DNA of 28,276 bases from contig DLMI01000174.1 of NCBI GenBank assembly GCA_002478145.1, forward strand, positions 1-28,276. The letters are read 5' to 3'. A program made the translations under genes and the position numbers. Under the pieces are notes generated by a model. That model had not been told where the DNA came from. It saw only the letters and a list, made by a program, of their open reading frames with translations, and made no database searches. The first letter of the stretch is position 1. Each line of letters opens with the position of its first letter. Source of the stretch: Acidobacteria bacterium UBA7540. Its GTDB lineage: Bacteria; Acidobacteriota; Terriglobia; UBA7540. Below are positions 17,403-24,366 of the stretch, piece after piece.

Positions 17403-17505
17403 GGGGTTAAATGGACTCTCTTCGCTGAAGGTTTGGCGGCCTGGGCGAAGAGAATCCCTCGGAAAGGCTTGAGGCCTTGTGGCCCCCCGCTTCTCATTTA
17501 ACCCC
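17403..17505. repeat. Inverted repeat / long stem-loop upstream of secreted protein A
   Basis: GGGGTTAAATG at 17403-17413 is the exact reverse complement of CATTTAACCCC at 17495-17505. Inside it CTCTTCG (17418-17424) pairs with CGAAGAG (17446-17452). It ends just before the candidate promoter of the next gene, so it could be a terminator-like boundary or an operator structure. Confidence 0.5.
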
Positions 17506-17507
17506 GT

Positions 17508-17536
17508 TTGATTGTAAGGGTATTCGCAACTTAAAT
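17508..17536 (+). promoter_or_regulatory. Candidate promoter for secreted protein A
   Basis: TTGATT at 17508-17513 and TTAAAT at 17531-17536 are separated by 17 bases, each matching the sigma70 consensus at four of six positions. The resulting leader would be about 90 bases. Pattern match only. Confidence 0.3.
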
Positions 17537-17630
17537 GCAAGAGGCGGCCGGGCAAAGGCGGAGGCGCGGTCCCGTCAGCCGACGGGCCGCTCGGATTAAC
17601 GAAGACCAACCAACAACGAAGGAGGATCCA

Positions 17631-17990
17631 ATGGATATCAGAAAGTATCTCGCGACATCAATTCTATCGGTGGCTCTGCTTCTCGCATGCGGCATTCCAG
17701 GCCTAGCCAAGAACTCGCGGACTGTGGCCGTTACCCGTGATGCCGTTCTGGCCGGCAAAACTCTTCCGGAAGGTAATTATGTTGTACGGTGGGAAGCTCA
17801 CAGCCCTCGAGCAGCCGTGGAATTCGCGCAGGGCCACAAAGTTGTTCTCTCCACAGAGGGCAGACTCGAGGACCGTGGCAAGAAGTACAGCTCCACTACG
17901 GTGGTCTACGACACCGCCTCGGATGGGAGCATGACCATCAGTGAGATTCGCTTCGCTGGCTCGAGCGAGGTCCTTGTTTTCAATCAATGA
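17631..17990 (+). CDS. Small secreted protein A, unrecognised family
   Basis: I do not recognise a named family. The 119-residue product begins with a clear signal peptide (MDIRKYLATSILSVALLLACGIPGLA in two parts), with likely cleavage after GLA near residue 26. The mature part has alternating beta-strand patterns: a core LPEGNYVVRWEAHSP, then KVVLSTEG and VVYDTASDGSMTISEIRF. It is clearly paralogous to the protein encoded at 20055-20516, sharing the signal peptide and these three blocks, but lacks an internal segment of about 17 residues and the last residues. GGAGG five bases before ATG 17631 fixes the start. Similarity to the paralogue locus continues past the TGA, so this copy may have lost its last codons. 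It is convergent with the regulator gene. Probably periplasmic or secreted; role unknown. Confidence 0.85.
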   Translation: MDIRKYLATSILSVALLLACGIPGLAKNSRTVAVTRDAVLAGKTLPEGNYVVRWEAHSPRAAVEFAQGHKVVLSTEGRLEDRGKKYSSTTVVYDTASDGSMTISEIRFAGSSEVLVFNQ

Positions 17991-18034
17991 CACCTCACGC
18001 TGAGAGCCGCTGCTGAAGATTTGGAAGCTAATTT

Positions 18035-18058
18035 GGCGGGCCGCGCCCCCGACCCGCC
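18035..18058 (+). terminator. Hairpin downstream of secreted protein A
   Basis: GGCGGG and CCCGCC form a 6-bp stem about 45 bases after the stop codon. The same position after the paralogue has a stronger related hairpin. A run of eight T lies about 30 bases farther on (near 18091), too far for a textbook intrinsic terminator. Confidence 0.35.
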
Positions 18059-18119
18059 GACCACTTTTGCCGCGACATGGACGATACATCTTTTTTTTGG
18101 CACGCAGCCCACAAGCGGC

Positions 18120-19859
18120 CTAAGGTGGCAAACCCACGCGGCGCACGAGGTCTTGAAAACGAGGATCCGAGCGAAGAGCGTCCAGCCTTGGCTCCGCCTT
18201 GAGGCTCATAAGCATTGAGAAGGAGCGTTCTTCGTAGGCCCTTTCCAGCCACTTGAACGCTTGGTCTGCCTCATCAAGGCCGACGTAAATAATCGCAAAA
18301 TCGTATGCCGAGACAAATCTCCGCTCCGACAGCTTGTGCAATTCTTTGAGCGCCTTCTGCGCGTATCCTCTTCTCTTAAACACGGCATGGGCATGGCCGA
18401 GTGCCCCTACCTTGTCGGGACTGCCTGGGGAAACTGCCAGCGCTTTTTGGAGATGCACGATCGTTTTCTCGTACATTCCCTTTTGCTCATAGGCCCAAGC
18501 AAGGAAGTAGTGCGCCGCAGCGAAGTCAGGTTCCATCTGGACCGTCTGCCTGAGCTGTTCGATCGCCTCATCGTACCGGCGCCCCCGGTACAACATCAGC
18601 CCTAAGTGGGTTCTGATAATGAGGGACAGGGGATTAAGCTCTTGGGCTCGTCGCATCTCGGCCAGGGCCTCATCCACGCGCCCCAGCATTCCTAAATAGA
18701 ACCCATGCCAATGACGGGCAGTCGCAAAGTTCGGGTTGAGCTCTATGGCGCGCTGGTAGATATGCTCGGCCCCGGCCCAGTCCCAGTCGAATGAATGCTT
18801 GGCGAAAGCCAAGGCGTTGTGGGCTTCGGGAAGCAAATCGTTAAGCTCCAGAGCCCTGATCGCTGCCGCCTTGGCTCTGGGGAAAGCCTGCTTCCCGGGA
18901 AAGACACGGAAGTGATCAGCCAAGTCCAAGGCGACAGCTAACCCAGCATATGCCACGGCATACCTGGAGTCTCTTGAGGTCGCCTCCTCAAAGTGCTCAA
19001 CCGCATTCTTCACCCCTTCGGCGGTTCCTTTGTTCAAGCAGTAGCGACCTTTGAGAAACGCCTCGTGGGCTCCCTGATTCGTGGTCGAAGCCCCAGCCAT
19101 TGCCGCGCGCTTTGCGGGAAGCAATTCAACCTGCAATGAGCGACCGATGTGGCGGGCAACCTCGCTGTGGATCGCCACTACATTTGCCCGATCGCCCTCA
19201 AAGCTATCGGCCCAGAGTTGAGTGCGGTCCTTGACCTGGATGAGTTCTACGGTGATACGCGCTCGGTCGCCCGCGCGGCGCACGCTGCCTTTGAGGACAT
19301 AGTCCGCCCCCAGCTCTCGCCCGATTTGGTCAATGTCCTTGTCGGTGTTTTTGTATCGAATCGCAGATGCCCGGGCGATGACGCCCAGACGCTGCGGGTG
19401 CCAGCGTCCCAACCGCGCAATCATCTCCTCCGTCATCCCGTCGCTGAAGTACTCCTGCCCGGCATGACCTGTCAGGTTCTCGAACGGCAGCACCGCCACA
19501 ATCGGCTTGCCCGCTCCGGGCTCTGCTTCCAAGGTTGCGATGAAGCGGTAGCCTCGCCGGGGCAGAGTTTCAATGAATTGGGGATGAGCGGCGGAATCGC
19601 CTAAGGCCCGGCGGAGCTTCTTGACCGCCGTGGCCAAACTGTGCTCGAAGTCCACAAAAGTGTTGCCGGACCAAAGTCTCTTCCGGAGTTCCTCGCCCGT
19701 CACAACTTCGCCGGGCCGCTCGAGCAACACCGACAGCATTTGAAAGGGTTGTTCCTGGAGCCTTATCTTCACTCCGTGCTTGCGCAGCTCACCGGCTTGA
19801 AGATCAACTGCGAACGCCGCGAAGCGAACCTCGTGGGGGCGACTCGAAACTTTTTCCAT
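18120..19859 (-). CDS. Winged-helix regulator with TolB-like domain and TPR repeats
   Basis: Numbered from ATG 19859, residues ~8-105 are an OmpR/CadC-type winged-helix DNA-binding domain (EVRFAAFAVDLQAGELRKHG ... RLWSGNTFVDFEHSLATAV ... LPRRGYRFIA, given in parts). Residues ~115-230 are a TolB/FlgO-like domain of the kind found in these regulators (AVLPFENLTG, YFSDGMTEEMIARL, GADYVLKGSVRR). Residues ~255-579 are a TPR array (for example AIELNPNFATARHWHGFYLG, EAIEQLRQTVQMEPDFAAAHY). No transmembrane helix separates DNA-binding and sensor parts, unlike CadC, so it is probably cytoplasmic. Length 579. A longer frame begins at 19970 but lacks a ribosome-binding site. It is divergent from secreted protein B across 195 bp and convergent with paralogue A, which makes these its first candidate targets. 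Target and signal are unknown. Confidence 0.88.
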   Translation of the reverse strand: MEKVSSRPHEVRFAAFAVDLQAGELRKHGVKIRLQEQPFQMLSVLLERPGEVVTGEELRKRLWSGNTFVDFEHSLATAVKKLRRALGDSAAHPQFIETLPRRGYRFIATLEAEPGAGKPIVAVLPFENLTGHAGQEYFSDGMTEEMIARLGRWHPQRLGVIARASAIRYKNTDKDIDQIGRELGADYVLKGSVRRAGDRARITVELIQVKDRTQLWADSFEGDRANVVAIHSEVARHIGRSLQVELLPAKRAAMAGASTTNQGAHEAFLKGRYCLNKGTAEGVKNAVEHFEEATSRDSRYAVAYAGLAVALDLADHFRVFPGKQAFPRAKAAAIRALELNDLLPEAHNALAFAKHSFDWDWAGAEHIYQRAIELNPNFATARHWHGFYLGMLGRVDEALAEMRRAQELNPLSLIIRTHLGLMLYRGRRYDEAIEQLRQTVQMEPDFAAAHYFLAWAYEQKGMYEKTIVHLQKALAVSPGSPDKVGALGHAHAVFKRRGYAQKALKELHKLSERRFVSAYDFAIIYVGLDEADQAFKWLERAYEERSFSMLMSLKAEPRLDALRSDPRFQDLVRRVGLPP

Positions 19860-20041
19860 GCGGAAGTTAAACACTCTAGCACGTATCCCAAACGAAGGAA
19901 AGCCTCTTGGGAGAGTCGCTCCGCCTATCGAATTCGCCCTTTGTTCTGGGTAGGTTTCGTGTTCATTCAAAGTTCAACAACAATTCACCCACAGTGCATC
20001 GACATCGCAACCGGCCTAGAGGAAGATGGCTGCGTAGTAAG

Positions 20042-20078
20042 AAAGGAGAATCAAATGAAAAAGGAGAATCGAATGAAT
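20042..20078 (+). promoter_or_regulatory. Tandemly duplicated ribosome-binding site and start codon
   Basis: The 18-bp unit AAAGGAGAATCRAATGAA occurs twice in direct succession, placing a Shine-Dalgarno sequence and an in-frame ATG (20055 and 20073) in each copy. The two possible products differ by six residues at the N-terminus. Confidence 0.75.
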
Positions 20079-20516
20079 ATGAATATCAGAAAGTTTCTCG
20101 GAACATCGGCTCTGTCGGTGGCGCTGCTTGTGGCGGGCGGCATTCCAGGCTTGGCTAAGAGCTCGGGGAGTGTGACCTTTTCTCATGATGTCGTTGTGAA
20201 CGGGGCAACTCTTCCGGCAGGTGAATACACTGTCCAGTGGGAAACCCACAGCCCTGAGGCGACTGTAGAATTCGTGCAGCACCGCAAAGTTGTCCTCTCC
20301 ACAGAAGGCAAAGTCGAGGGGCGCAAGGGCTTCTACCGCAGTATGACTCTCAACAGCGAAGGCAGAACCGACGAGCGTACGAACGCCTACGGCGACGTTG
20401 CGGTTGTTTACAACACCGCTTCGGACGGGACGATGTCCCTCGTTGAGATTCACTTCGCTTTTTCGAACAAGGCCCTCGTTTTCAATCCAGAACCTCAACT
20501 GAAAGCCGCCCGGTGA
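20055..20516 (+). CDS. Small secreted protein B, paralogue of A
   Basis: No named family is recognised. The 153-residue product has a signal peptide (FLGTSALSVALLVAGGIPGLA, in parts FLGTSALSVAL and LVAGGIPGLA) and a mature domain with LPAGEYTVQWETHSPEATVE, KVVLSTEGKVEG and VVYNTASDGTMSLVEIHF, all matching paralogue A. It has an extra segment (roughly YRSMTLNSEGRTDERTNAY) and a longer tail. Two start sites are in frame: ATG 20055 and ATG 20073, each preceded by its own AAAGGAG because an 18-bp unit is duplicated. A longer open frame reaching upstream is the antisense of the regulator and is rejected. It is divergent from the regulator gene, a common arrangement for a regulator and its target. 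Probably secreted or periplasmic. Confidence 0.85.
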   Translation: MKKENRMNMNIRKFLGTSALSVALLVAGGIPGLAKSSGSVTFSHDVVVNGATLPAGEYTVQWETHSPEATVEFVQHRKVVLSTEGKVEGRKGFYRSMTLNSEGRTDERTNAYGDVAVVYNTASDGTMSLVEIHFAFSNKALVFNPEPQLKAAR

Positions 20517-20534
20517 GAACTTGGAAACTAAACA

Positions 20535-20560
20535 TGGCGGGCCGCTTTCACGGCCCGCCA
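20535..20560 (+). terminator. GC-rich hairpin downstream of secreted protein B
   Basis: TGGCGGGCCG and CGGCCCGCCA form a perfect 10-bp stem with a 6-base loop, 18 bases after the stop codon. A second palindrome, GCCAACTATAGTTGGC, follows at 20557-20572. There is no T-tract, but position and strength suggest a transcript end. Confidence 0.55.
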
Positions 20561-20645
20561 ACTATAGTTGGCAGGGAAAATGCTCTTGCCCACTCCTGCT
20601 TTTCCCGTGGGTACCGGGACCTTCCCCATGTAAAATAGTGGGTTT

Positions 20646-21353
20646 ATGGTACCCCTTCCGCTCACCGACCACATCCGTCGGCGGAGCTTCTGGTTTGTTA
20701 CTCTCGCCATCATCATCGCGAATGTATGGGTCTTCTTCTTTGAACTTGCGCACGGCCCAAATATTAACCGACTGGTTTTTGTCTTCGGAATCGTCCCGGC
20801 GCGATATGTCACACGCTATGGGTTCGCAAACCTGACAGTCGCAGGGTTTCTCATCCCCGTCTTCGCTTCCATGTTCCTGCACGGAGGATGGTTGCACCTC
20901 CTGGGAAACATGCTCTTCCTCTTCGTGTTCGGGCGGAGTGTGGAAGACCGCTTTGGGCATTTCAAGTTTCTGTGTCTCTACTTACTTTCAGGTTTGGCGG
21001 GGGCAATTCTTCACGTCGTCCTCAACGCGGGGTCCCGCATGCCGACCATCGGAGCGAGCGGAGCTATCGCAGGAGTGCTTGGCGCCTACTTTGTCAGCTT
21101 TCCACGAGCCCGCATTACGACTCTAATCCCCTTGATCTTCTTTTTTTGGACGGTCGAGCTGCCCGCCATCCTGGTGCTTGGCTACTGGTTCCTGATCCAG
21201 TTCGTTACGGGCTACCAGATGCTGGCGATTCAGTCCGCCACGGGTGGCGGGGTGGCTTGGTGGGCCCACGTCGGAGGATTCGTGATGGGGATGATCCTTG
21301 CGATGGCATTCCGGCCCGCCAAAAGAGGCCCGGTGGTCGAAATCCTGCCTTGA
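20646..21353 (+). CDS. Rhomboid-family intramembrane serine protease
   Basis: Rhomboids cleave transmembrane segments of substrate proteins within the membrane. The 235-residue product has about six to seven hydrophobic helices. The conserved loop HGGWLHLLGN at 79-88 precedes helix 2, GASGAIAG at 136-143 contains the catalytic Ser138, and WWAHVGGF at 205-212 contains the partner His208, giving the Ser-His dyad. Length is normal for a bacterial rhomboid with no extra domain. ATG 20646 has no good Shine-Dalgarno sequence. It stands alone between the secreted protein B gene and the convergent EamA operon. Substrate unknown; the neighbouring secreted proteins have no obvious transmembrane target segment. 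Confidence 0.93.
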   Translation: MVPLPLTDHIRRRSFWFVTLAIIIANVWVFFFELAHGPNINRLVFVFGIVPARYVTRYGFANLTVAGFLIPVFASMFLHGGWLHLLGNMLFLFVFGRSVEDRFGHFKFLCLYLLSGLAGAILHVVLNAGSRMPTIGASGAIAGVLGAYFVSFPRARITTLIPLIFFFWTVELPAILVLGYWFLIQFVTGYQMLAIQSATGGGVAWWAHVGGFVMGMILAMAFRPAKRGPVVEILP

Positions 21354-21378
21354 GTTAGTCCAAGAAGAGAAGGAGTCA

Positions 21379-21462
21379 GGGAATAGGGAATAGGGAATAG
21401 GAAATAGGGAATAGGGAGCAGGCAGAGGGCAGTAGGCGGTAGACAGTAGGCAGTAGCCAGTC
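21379..21462. repeat. Heptanucleotide repeat, 12 units (left arm)
   Basis: Twelve consecutive 7-bp units run without a phase break: mostly GGGAATA in the first half, drifting to GGCAGTA in the second. It starts 25 bp after the rhomboid stop codon. The first half is complementary to the array at 21541-21596. Confidence 0.85.
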
Positions 21463-21540
21463 ATCGTGCCGCAGTGGGGCGGGCCTCTCTCGACCCAGGG
21501 GTCCTTCCTAGCTGTACTCCGACCGCTTCCCTTCTCTCTC

Positions 21541-21596
21541 CTGACTCCTGCCTCCTGCCTATTCCCTGTTCCCTATTCCCTATTCCCTATTCCCTG
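21541..21596. repeat. Heptanucleotide repeat, 8 units (right arm)
   Basis: Eight 7-bp units, mainly TTCCCTA preceded by CTGCCTC-like units, form an inverted partner of 21379-21462. The array enters the 3' end of the EamA gene, whose TAG stop (21587-21589) is part of a repeat unit. Confidence 0.85.
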
Positions 21597-22528
21597 CTTT
21601 CCTCCCTACGTTCGCGCTCGGCCAAGTACACGCCCAACAGAATTAGTCCGCCGCCGGCGACGACCCTCAGTGTGATCCTCTCCCCAAGCAGCCATGTCCC
21701 CAGAAGCGCCGCCACAACCGGCTGGAGGTACGCGAAGGCTGCCACGCGTGACGCGGAAAGTTCGGTAAGAGCGAACGCGTAGAAAAGGTAGGCCACTACA
21801 GTACCCAGGACGACCATGAATGCCAAGCTCCCCCAGGCGGCGAGGGTCACGTTGGCCCAGCGGATATTGAGAACTGAGCGAGCGGCAAACGGGATCATCA
21901 GCAGGGAACCGATCGCGAACGTCAAGGTGTTAAGGGTAAGCGCGTCGTACCGATTGGCTATTTCCTTAACCTGAATCGTGTAGTAAGCGAATGAGACGCT
22001 GCCCGCTAACACAATCAGGTCTCCCTGCCAGTGGGCCGCGCTCCCCTTCTCGGCTCCGCCGAGCGTCAGGATGGCTACTCCCCCGAAGGAAATCAGCATG
22101 CCGAGGAACTTGGGCAGGGTTAATGGCTCCAACCGCATCAGGCAAGAAAGCGCCAGCACCATGACTGGACCCAGCGCCACGATGAGCCCGGTGTGCGCCA
22201 CGGAGGTCCAAGCCAAGCCGTTAATGAAGCAAATCTGGTTGAGTGTCATCCCATTGATTGCGACAACTGTGAGGGCAAGCCATTGACGCCCGCTCAAACG
22301 CAACTCAGGCCGTCCCCGCCATGCCAGGAACAGCGCCCCAAAAAGGATGGCAGCACCCGCCAGGCGCAACTGCGCCAACCCCATTCCCCCAAAACCGTTC
22401 ACAGCCTCTTTTCCTGCCACGATATTGGAGGCCCAAAACACTGTCCCCCAGAGCAGGAGAATATGCATCAAGGCGTGGCTGTGGCCATGGGCCTTTGCGG
22501 GAGCGTGTTGAACTTCTTTGGCCAGCAT
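21587..22528 (-). CDS. EamA/DMT-family permease
   Basis: This is a drug/metabolite-transporter superfamily protein with ten predicted membrane helices in two EamA repeats (about residues 24-150 and 170-300 of 313). Members export amino acids or other small metabolites. Recognisable features are the N-terminal LLWGTVFWASNIVAGKEAV, the end of the first repeat SFGGVAILTLGG, and the closing LQPVVAALLGTWLLGE followed by GGGLILLGVYLAER, all family-typical. I start at ATG 22528, one base after the TAG of the upstream racemase gene, implying translational coupling; a TTG at 22537 is an alternative. The last residues (ERREESRE) and the stop are encoded in or next to heptanucleotide repeats. Substrate unknown; the operon context suggests amino acids or N-acyl amino acids. 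Confidence 0.9.
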   Translation of the reverse strand: MLAKEVQHAPAKAHGHSHALMHILLLWGTVFWASNIVAGKEAVNGFGGMGLAQLRLAGAAILFGALFLAWRGRPELRLSGRQWLALTVVAINGMTLNQICFINGLAWTSVAHTGLIVALGPVMVLALSCLMRLEPLTLPKFLGMLISFGGVAILTLGGAEKGSAAHWQGDLIVLAGSVSFAYYTIQVKEIANRYDALTLNTLTFAIGSLLMIPFAARSVLNIRWANVTLAAWGSLAFMVVLGTVVAYLFYAFALTELSASRVAAFAYLQPVVAALLGTWLLGERITLRVVAGGGLILLGVYLAERERREESRE

Positions 22529-22529
22529 G

Positions 22530-23636
22530 CTACCCAAACAGTTCTTTTCTTACTGTCACTTTTTCGATTCGGTCGAGGTTGGGCTCATATCCCAGCCCGG
22601 GCGCCTGGGGAACGTGAATGGTTCCTTGCTCGGTCACGGTTACCTCCGGGTCGATGATATCCTCCGCCCAGTATCGCTTGCTGGCAGAAACGTCTCCCGG
22701 AAGGGTGAATCCGGGCAGCGAGGACATGGCAATATTGTGAGCCCGCCCGATTCCTGACTCCAGCATCCCGCCGCACCAAACCGGAATGTTTTTTGCCCGG
22801 CACACATCATGAACTTGTTTGGCCGACGTTAAGCCCCCCACGCGGCCGAGCTTCACGTTAATGATCTTGCAAGCGCCGATTTCGATAGCCTTCCGCGCGT
22901 CGTCAGCGCTGTGGATCGACTCATCCAGGCAAATCGGCGTGGAGATTTCCCTTTGCAGCTTGGCGTGATCAAGGATGTCGTCCCAGCCCAGCGGCTGCTC
23001 AACCATCATCAAATAGAACCGATCGAATTGCTTCAGGTGCGCCAGGTTGGCGAGCGTGTAAGCGGAATTCGCATCGGCCATCAGGGCGATTCGAGGGAAC
23101 TCTGTGCGGATGCGGTCCAGAACATTGATATCCCAACCCGGCTTAACCTTCACCTTGATCCGCTGATACCCTGCTGAAACTTCACGGGCGATTTTTTCCA
23201 GCAGTTCCTCGACGCTGTTCTGAATCCCGATGGATACCCCGCACGGAATCTCTTCCAGCGTCCCGCCAATCGTTTTCGCCAGAGGAATGCTTCTCTGTTG
23301 CGCCTCGATCACCCAAAGTGCGTTCTCCAAAGCCGCTTTGGCCATGTTGTGACCACGGATGGGACGGAACCGTCCGGCAACTTCAGAAGGCGATGTCCAC
23401 TGCTTGCCTAATACCCAAGGAATGAGGAAATCGCGCAAGACATGCCAGGCAGTTTCGGGAGTTTCGTGACTGTAGAACGGCTCTTCTCCGGCGGTGACTT
23501 CGCCCCATCCAGTGAGGCCATCCGCATCGACCCGCACAAGGACGATTCTGCGCGTCGTAGTTCTGCCGAAACTCGTCTCGAAAAAATGGACGAGTGGCAT
23601 TTGAATTTCCCGGAGTTCCACACGATTAATCTTCAT
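22530..23636 (-). CDS. Enolase-superfamily N-succinylamino-acid racemase / o-succinylbenzoate synthase
   Basis: This 368-residue enzyme belongs to the muconate-lactonizing subgroup of the enolase superfamily. The two catalytic lysines are Lys163 (in IKVKVKPG) and Lys262 (in NVKLGRVGG). The metal ligands are Asp188 (ADANSAY), Glu213 (VEQPL) and Asp238 (LDES). These fall within one residue of the positions known in Amycolatopsis N-acylamino-acid racemase (163, 189, 214, 239, 263). Family members racemize N-succinylamino acids, make o-succinylbenzoate for menaquinone, or do both. The directly upstream GNAT gene, overlapping by 11 bp, favours N-succinylamino-acid racemase; no other men genes are nearby. 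ATG 23636 is the natural start. Bifunctionality cannot be excluded. Confidence 0.92.
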   Translation of the reverse strand: MKINRVELREIQMPLVHFFETSFGRTTTRRIVLVRVDADGLTGWGEVTAGEEPFYSHETPETAWHVLRDFLIPWVLGKQWTSPSEVAGRFRPIRGHNMAKAALENALWVIEAQQRSIPLAKTIGGTLEEIPCGVSIGIQNSVEELLEKIAREVSAGYQRIKVKVKPGWDINVLDRIRTEFPRIALMADANSAYTLANLAHLKQFDRFYLMMVEQPLGWDDILDHAKLQREISTPICLDESIHSADDARKAIEIGACKIINVKLGRVGGLTSAKQVHDVCRAKNIPVWCGGMLESGIGRAHNIAMSSLPGFTLPGDVSASKRYWAEDIIDPEVTVTEQGTIHVPQAPGLGYEPNLDRIEKVTVRKELFG

Positions 23637-24366
23637 AAGGGTCCAATAAGTAACGGGCTGATTTCCCCTCGTATTCGAATCCTGTGATCACCAGCTTGTG
23701 AGCAAAAGACTCTTGCAGTTGCCGGCGAACCGCCAACTGGCGCTGGCGCGCTTCGCGGGGGTTTGACTGCCTCATTTGATCGATATTAGCTGGAATCTCG
23801 ACCACCGCCGCCGGCTTCTCTTTGCTGCCGCGTGGCAACTTTCCCGCCATCGCCCGCTTGACCCGTGATGACCTCAGCCGCCATTCCGCAATCAGGCGGT
23901 CACTGGCCAACCCCTTTTGGAGCCTGCTCTCCACCTGACCGTAGTAGTCTGGTTGGTAAAAGCGAGCGATGGCGCCCAGGCGAACAATGTTGAGGTACGC
24001 ATTCTTCGCCCGGAGAGGATCAAAGGTCCACTCGATAAGGTCGATGCCGGCTCGAAGCGCCTCGCGTCTCTGCGCCATCTTCAACGCCCGGCCCAGCCCT
24101 CTGTTTTCATGCGCGCGCAAAACCCCGAGGGAGAGCGAGTGGTAATAGCGGTCCGTGCCATGCCAGGCAGGCAACGAAGCTACGAAACCCACCAAGGAGC
24201 CTTGGGGCGTGAAAGCTCCCAGCGCCTGCCCTCCTATTCGATTGAGGGTTACGAAGAGCCTTAGAGGGTAGAGTTCGTGTTCCGCGTACCCCCAAATCTC
24301 CCGCTGCACCTTGACAAGGGCGGCGAGTTCTTCCAGCTTTTGGCAAGGCCGAATCGTATACTTCAA
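23626..24366 (-). CDS. GNAT acyltransferase (COG3375-like, probable amino-acid N-succinyltransferase)
   Basis: The N-terminal ~150 residues are a GNAT acetyltransferase fold: KLEELAALVKVQREIWG, the central strand SLVGFVASLPAW, the CoA-binding region HSLSLGVLRAHENRGLGRAL (given as one 20-residue stretch) and the following LIEWTFDPLRAKNAYLN. The remaining ~100 residues are an extension typical of COG3375 proteins. In Geobacillus a GNAT protein beside N-succinylamino-acid racemase succinylates D-amino acids, so the same role is inferred here. The start is uncertain. TTG 24366 overlaps the mazG stop as TTGA and gives MKYTIRPC, a natural N-terminus; GTG 24423 and TTG 24396 are also in frame. Substrate specificity cannot be read from the sequence. 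Confidence 0.85.
   Translation of the reverse strand: MKYTIRPCQKLEELAALVKVQREIWGYAEHELYPLRLFVTLNRIGGQALGAFTPQGSLVGFVASLPAWHGTDRYYHSLSLGVLRAHENRGLGRALKMAQRREALRAGIDLIEWTFDPLRAKNAYLNIVRLGAIARFYQPDYYGQVESRLQKGLASDRLIAEWRLRSSRVKRAMAGKLPRGSKEKPAAVVEIPANIDQMRQSNPREARQRQLAVRRQLQESFAHKLVITGFEYEGKSARYLLDPYED

Larger units (their letters stand above)
16296..17630. other. 1.3-kb spacer without a convincing gene
   Basis: Several frames of 60-110 codons exist (for example 16646-16978 plus and 16968-17252 minus), but none has a credible ribosome-binding site or recognisable domain and they overlap one another. A 12-base copy of the inverted-repeat motif AAACTGACCCAC is at 16886-16897, and a stem-loop lies at 17403-17505. 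The 16968-17252 minus frame ends in a basic stretch (SGFEISRPKIEQLITRKG) that could be a gene remnant, but I cannot place it. Confidence 0.5.

Noticed and set aside
19641..20054. N-terminal extension of secreted protein B
   Set aside because: It is antisense to the winged-helix domain; the signal peptide and Shine-Dalgarno sequences place the start at 20055 or 20073.
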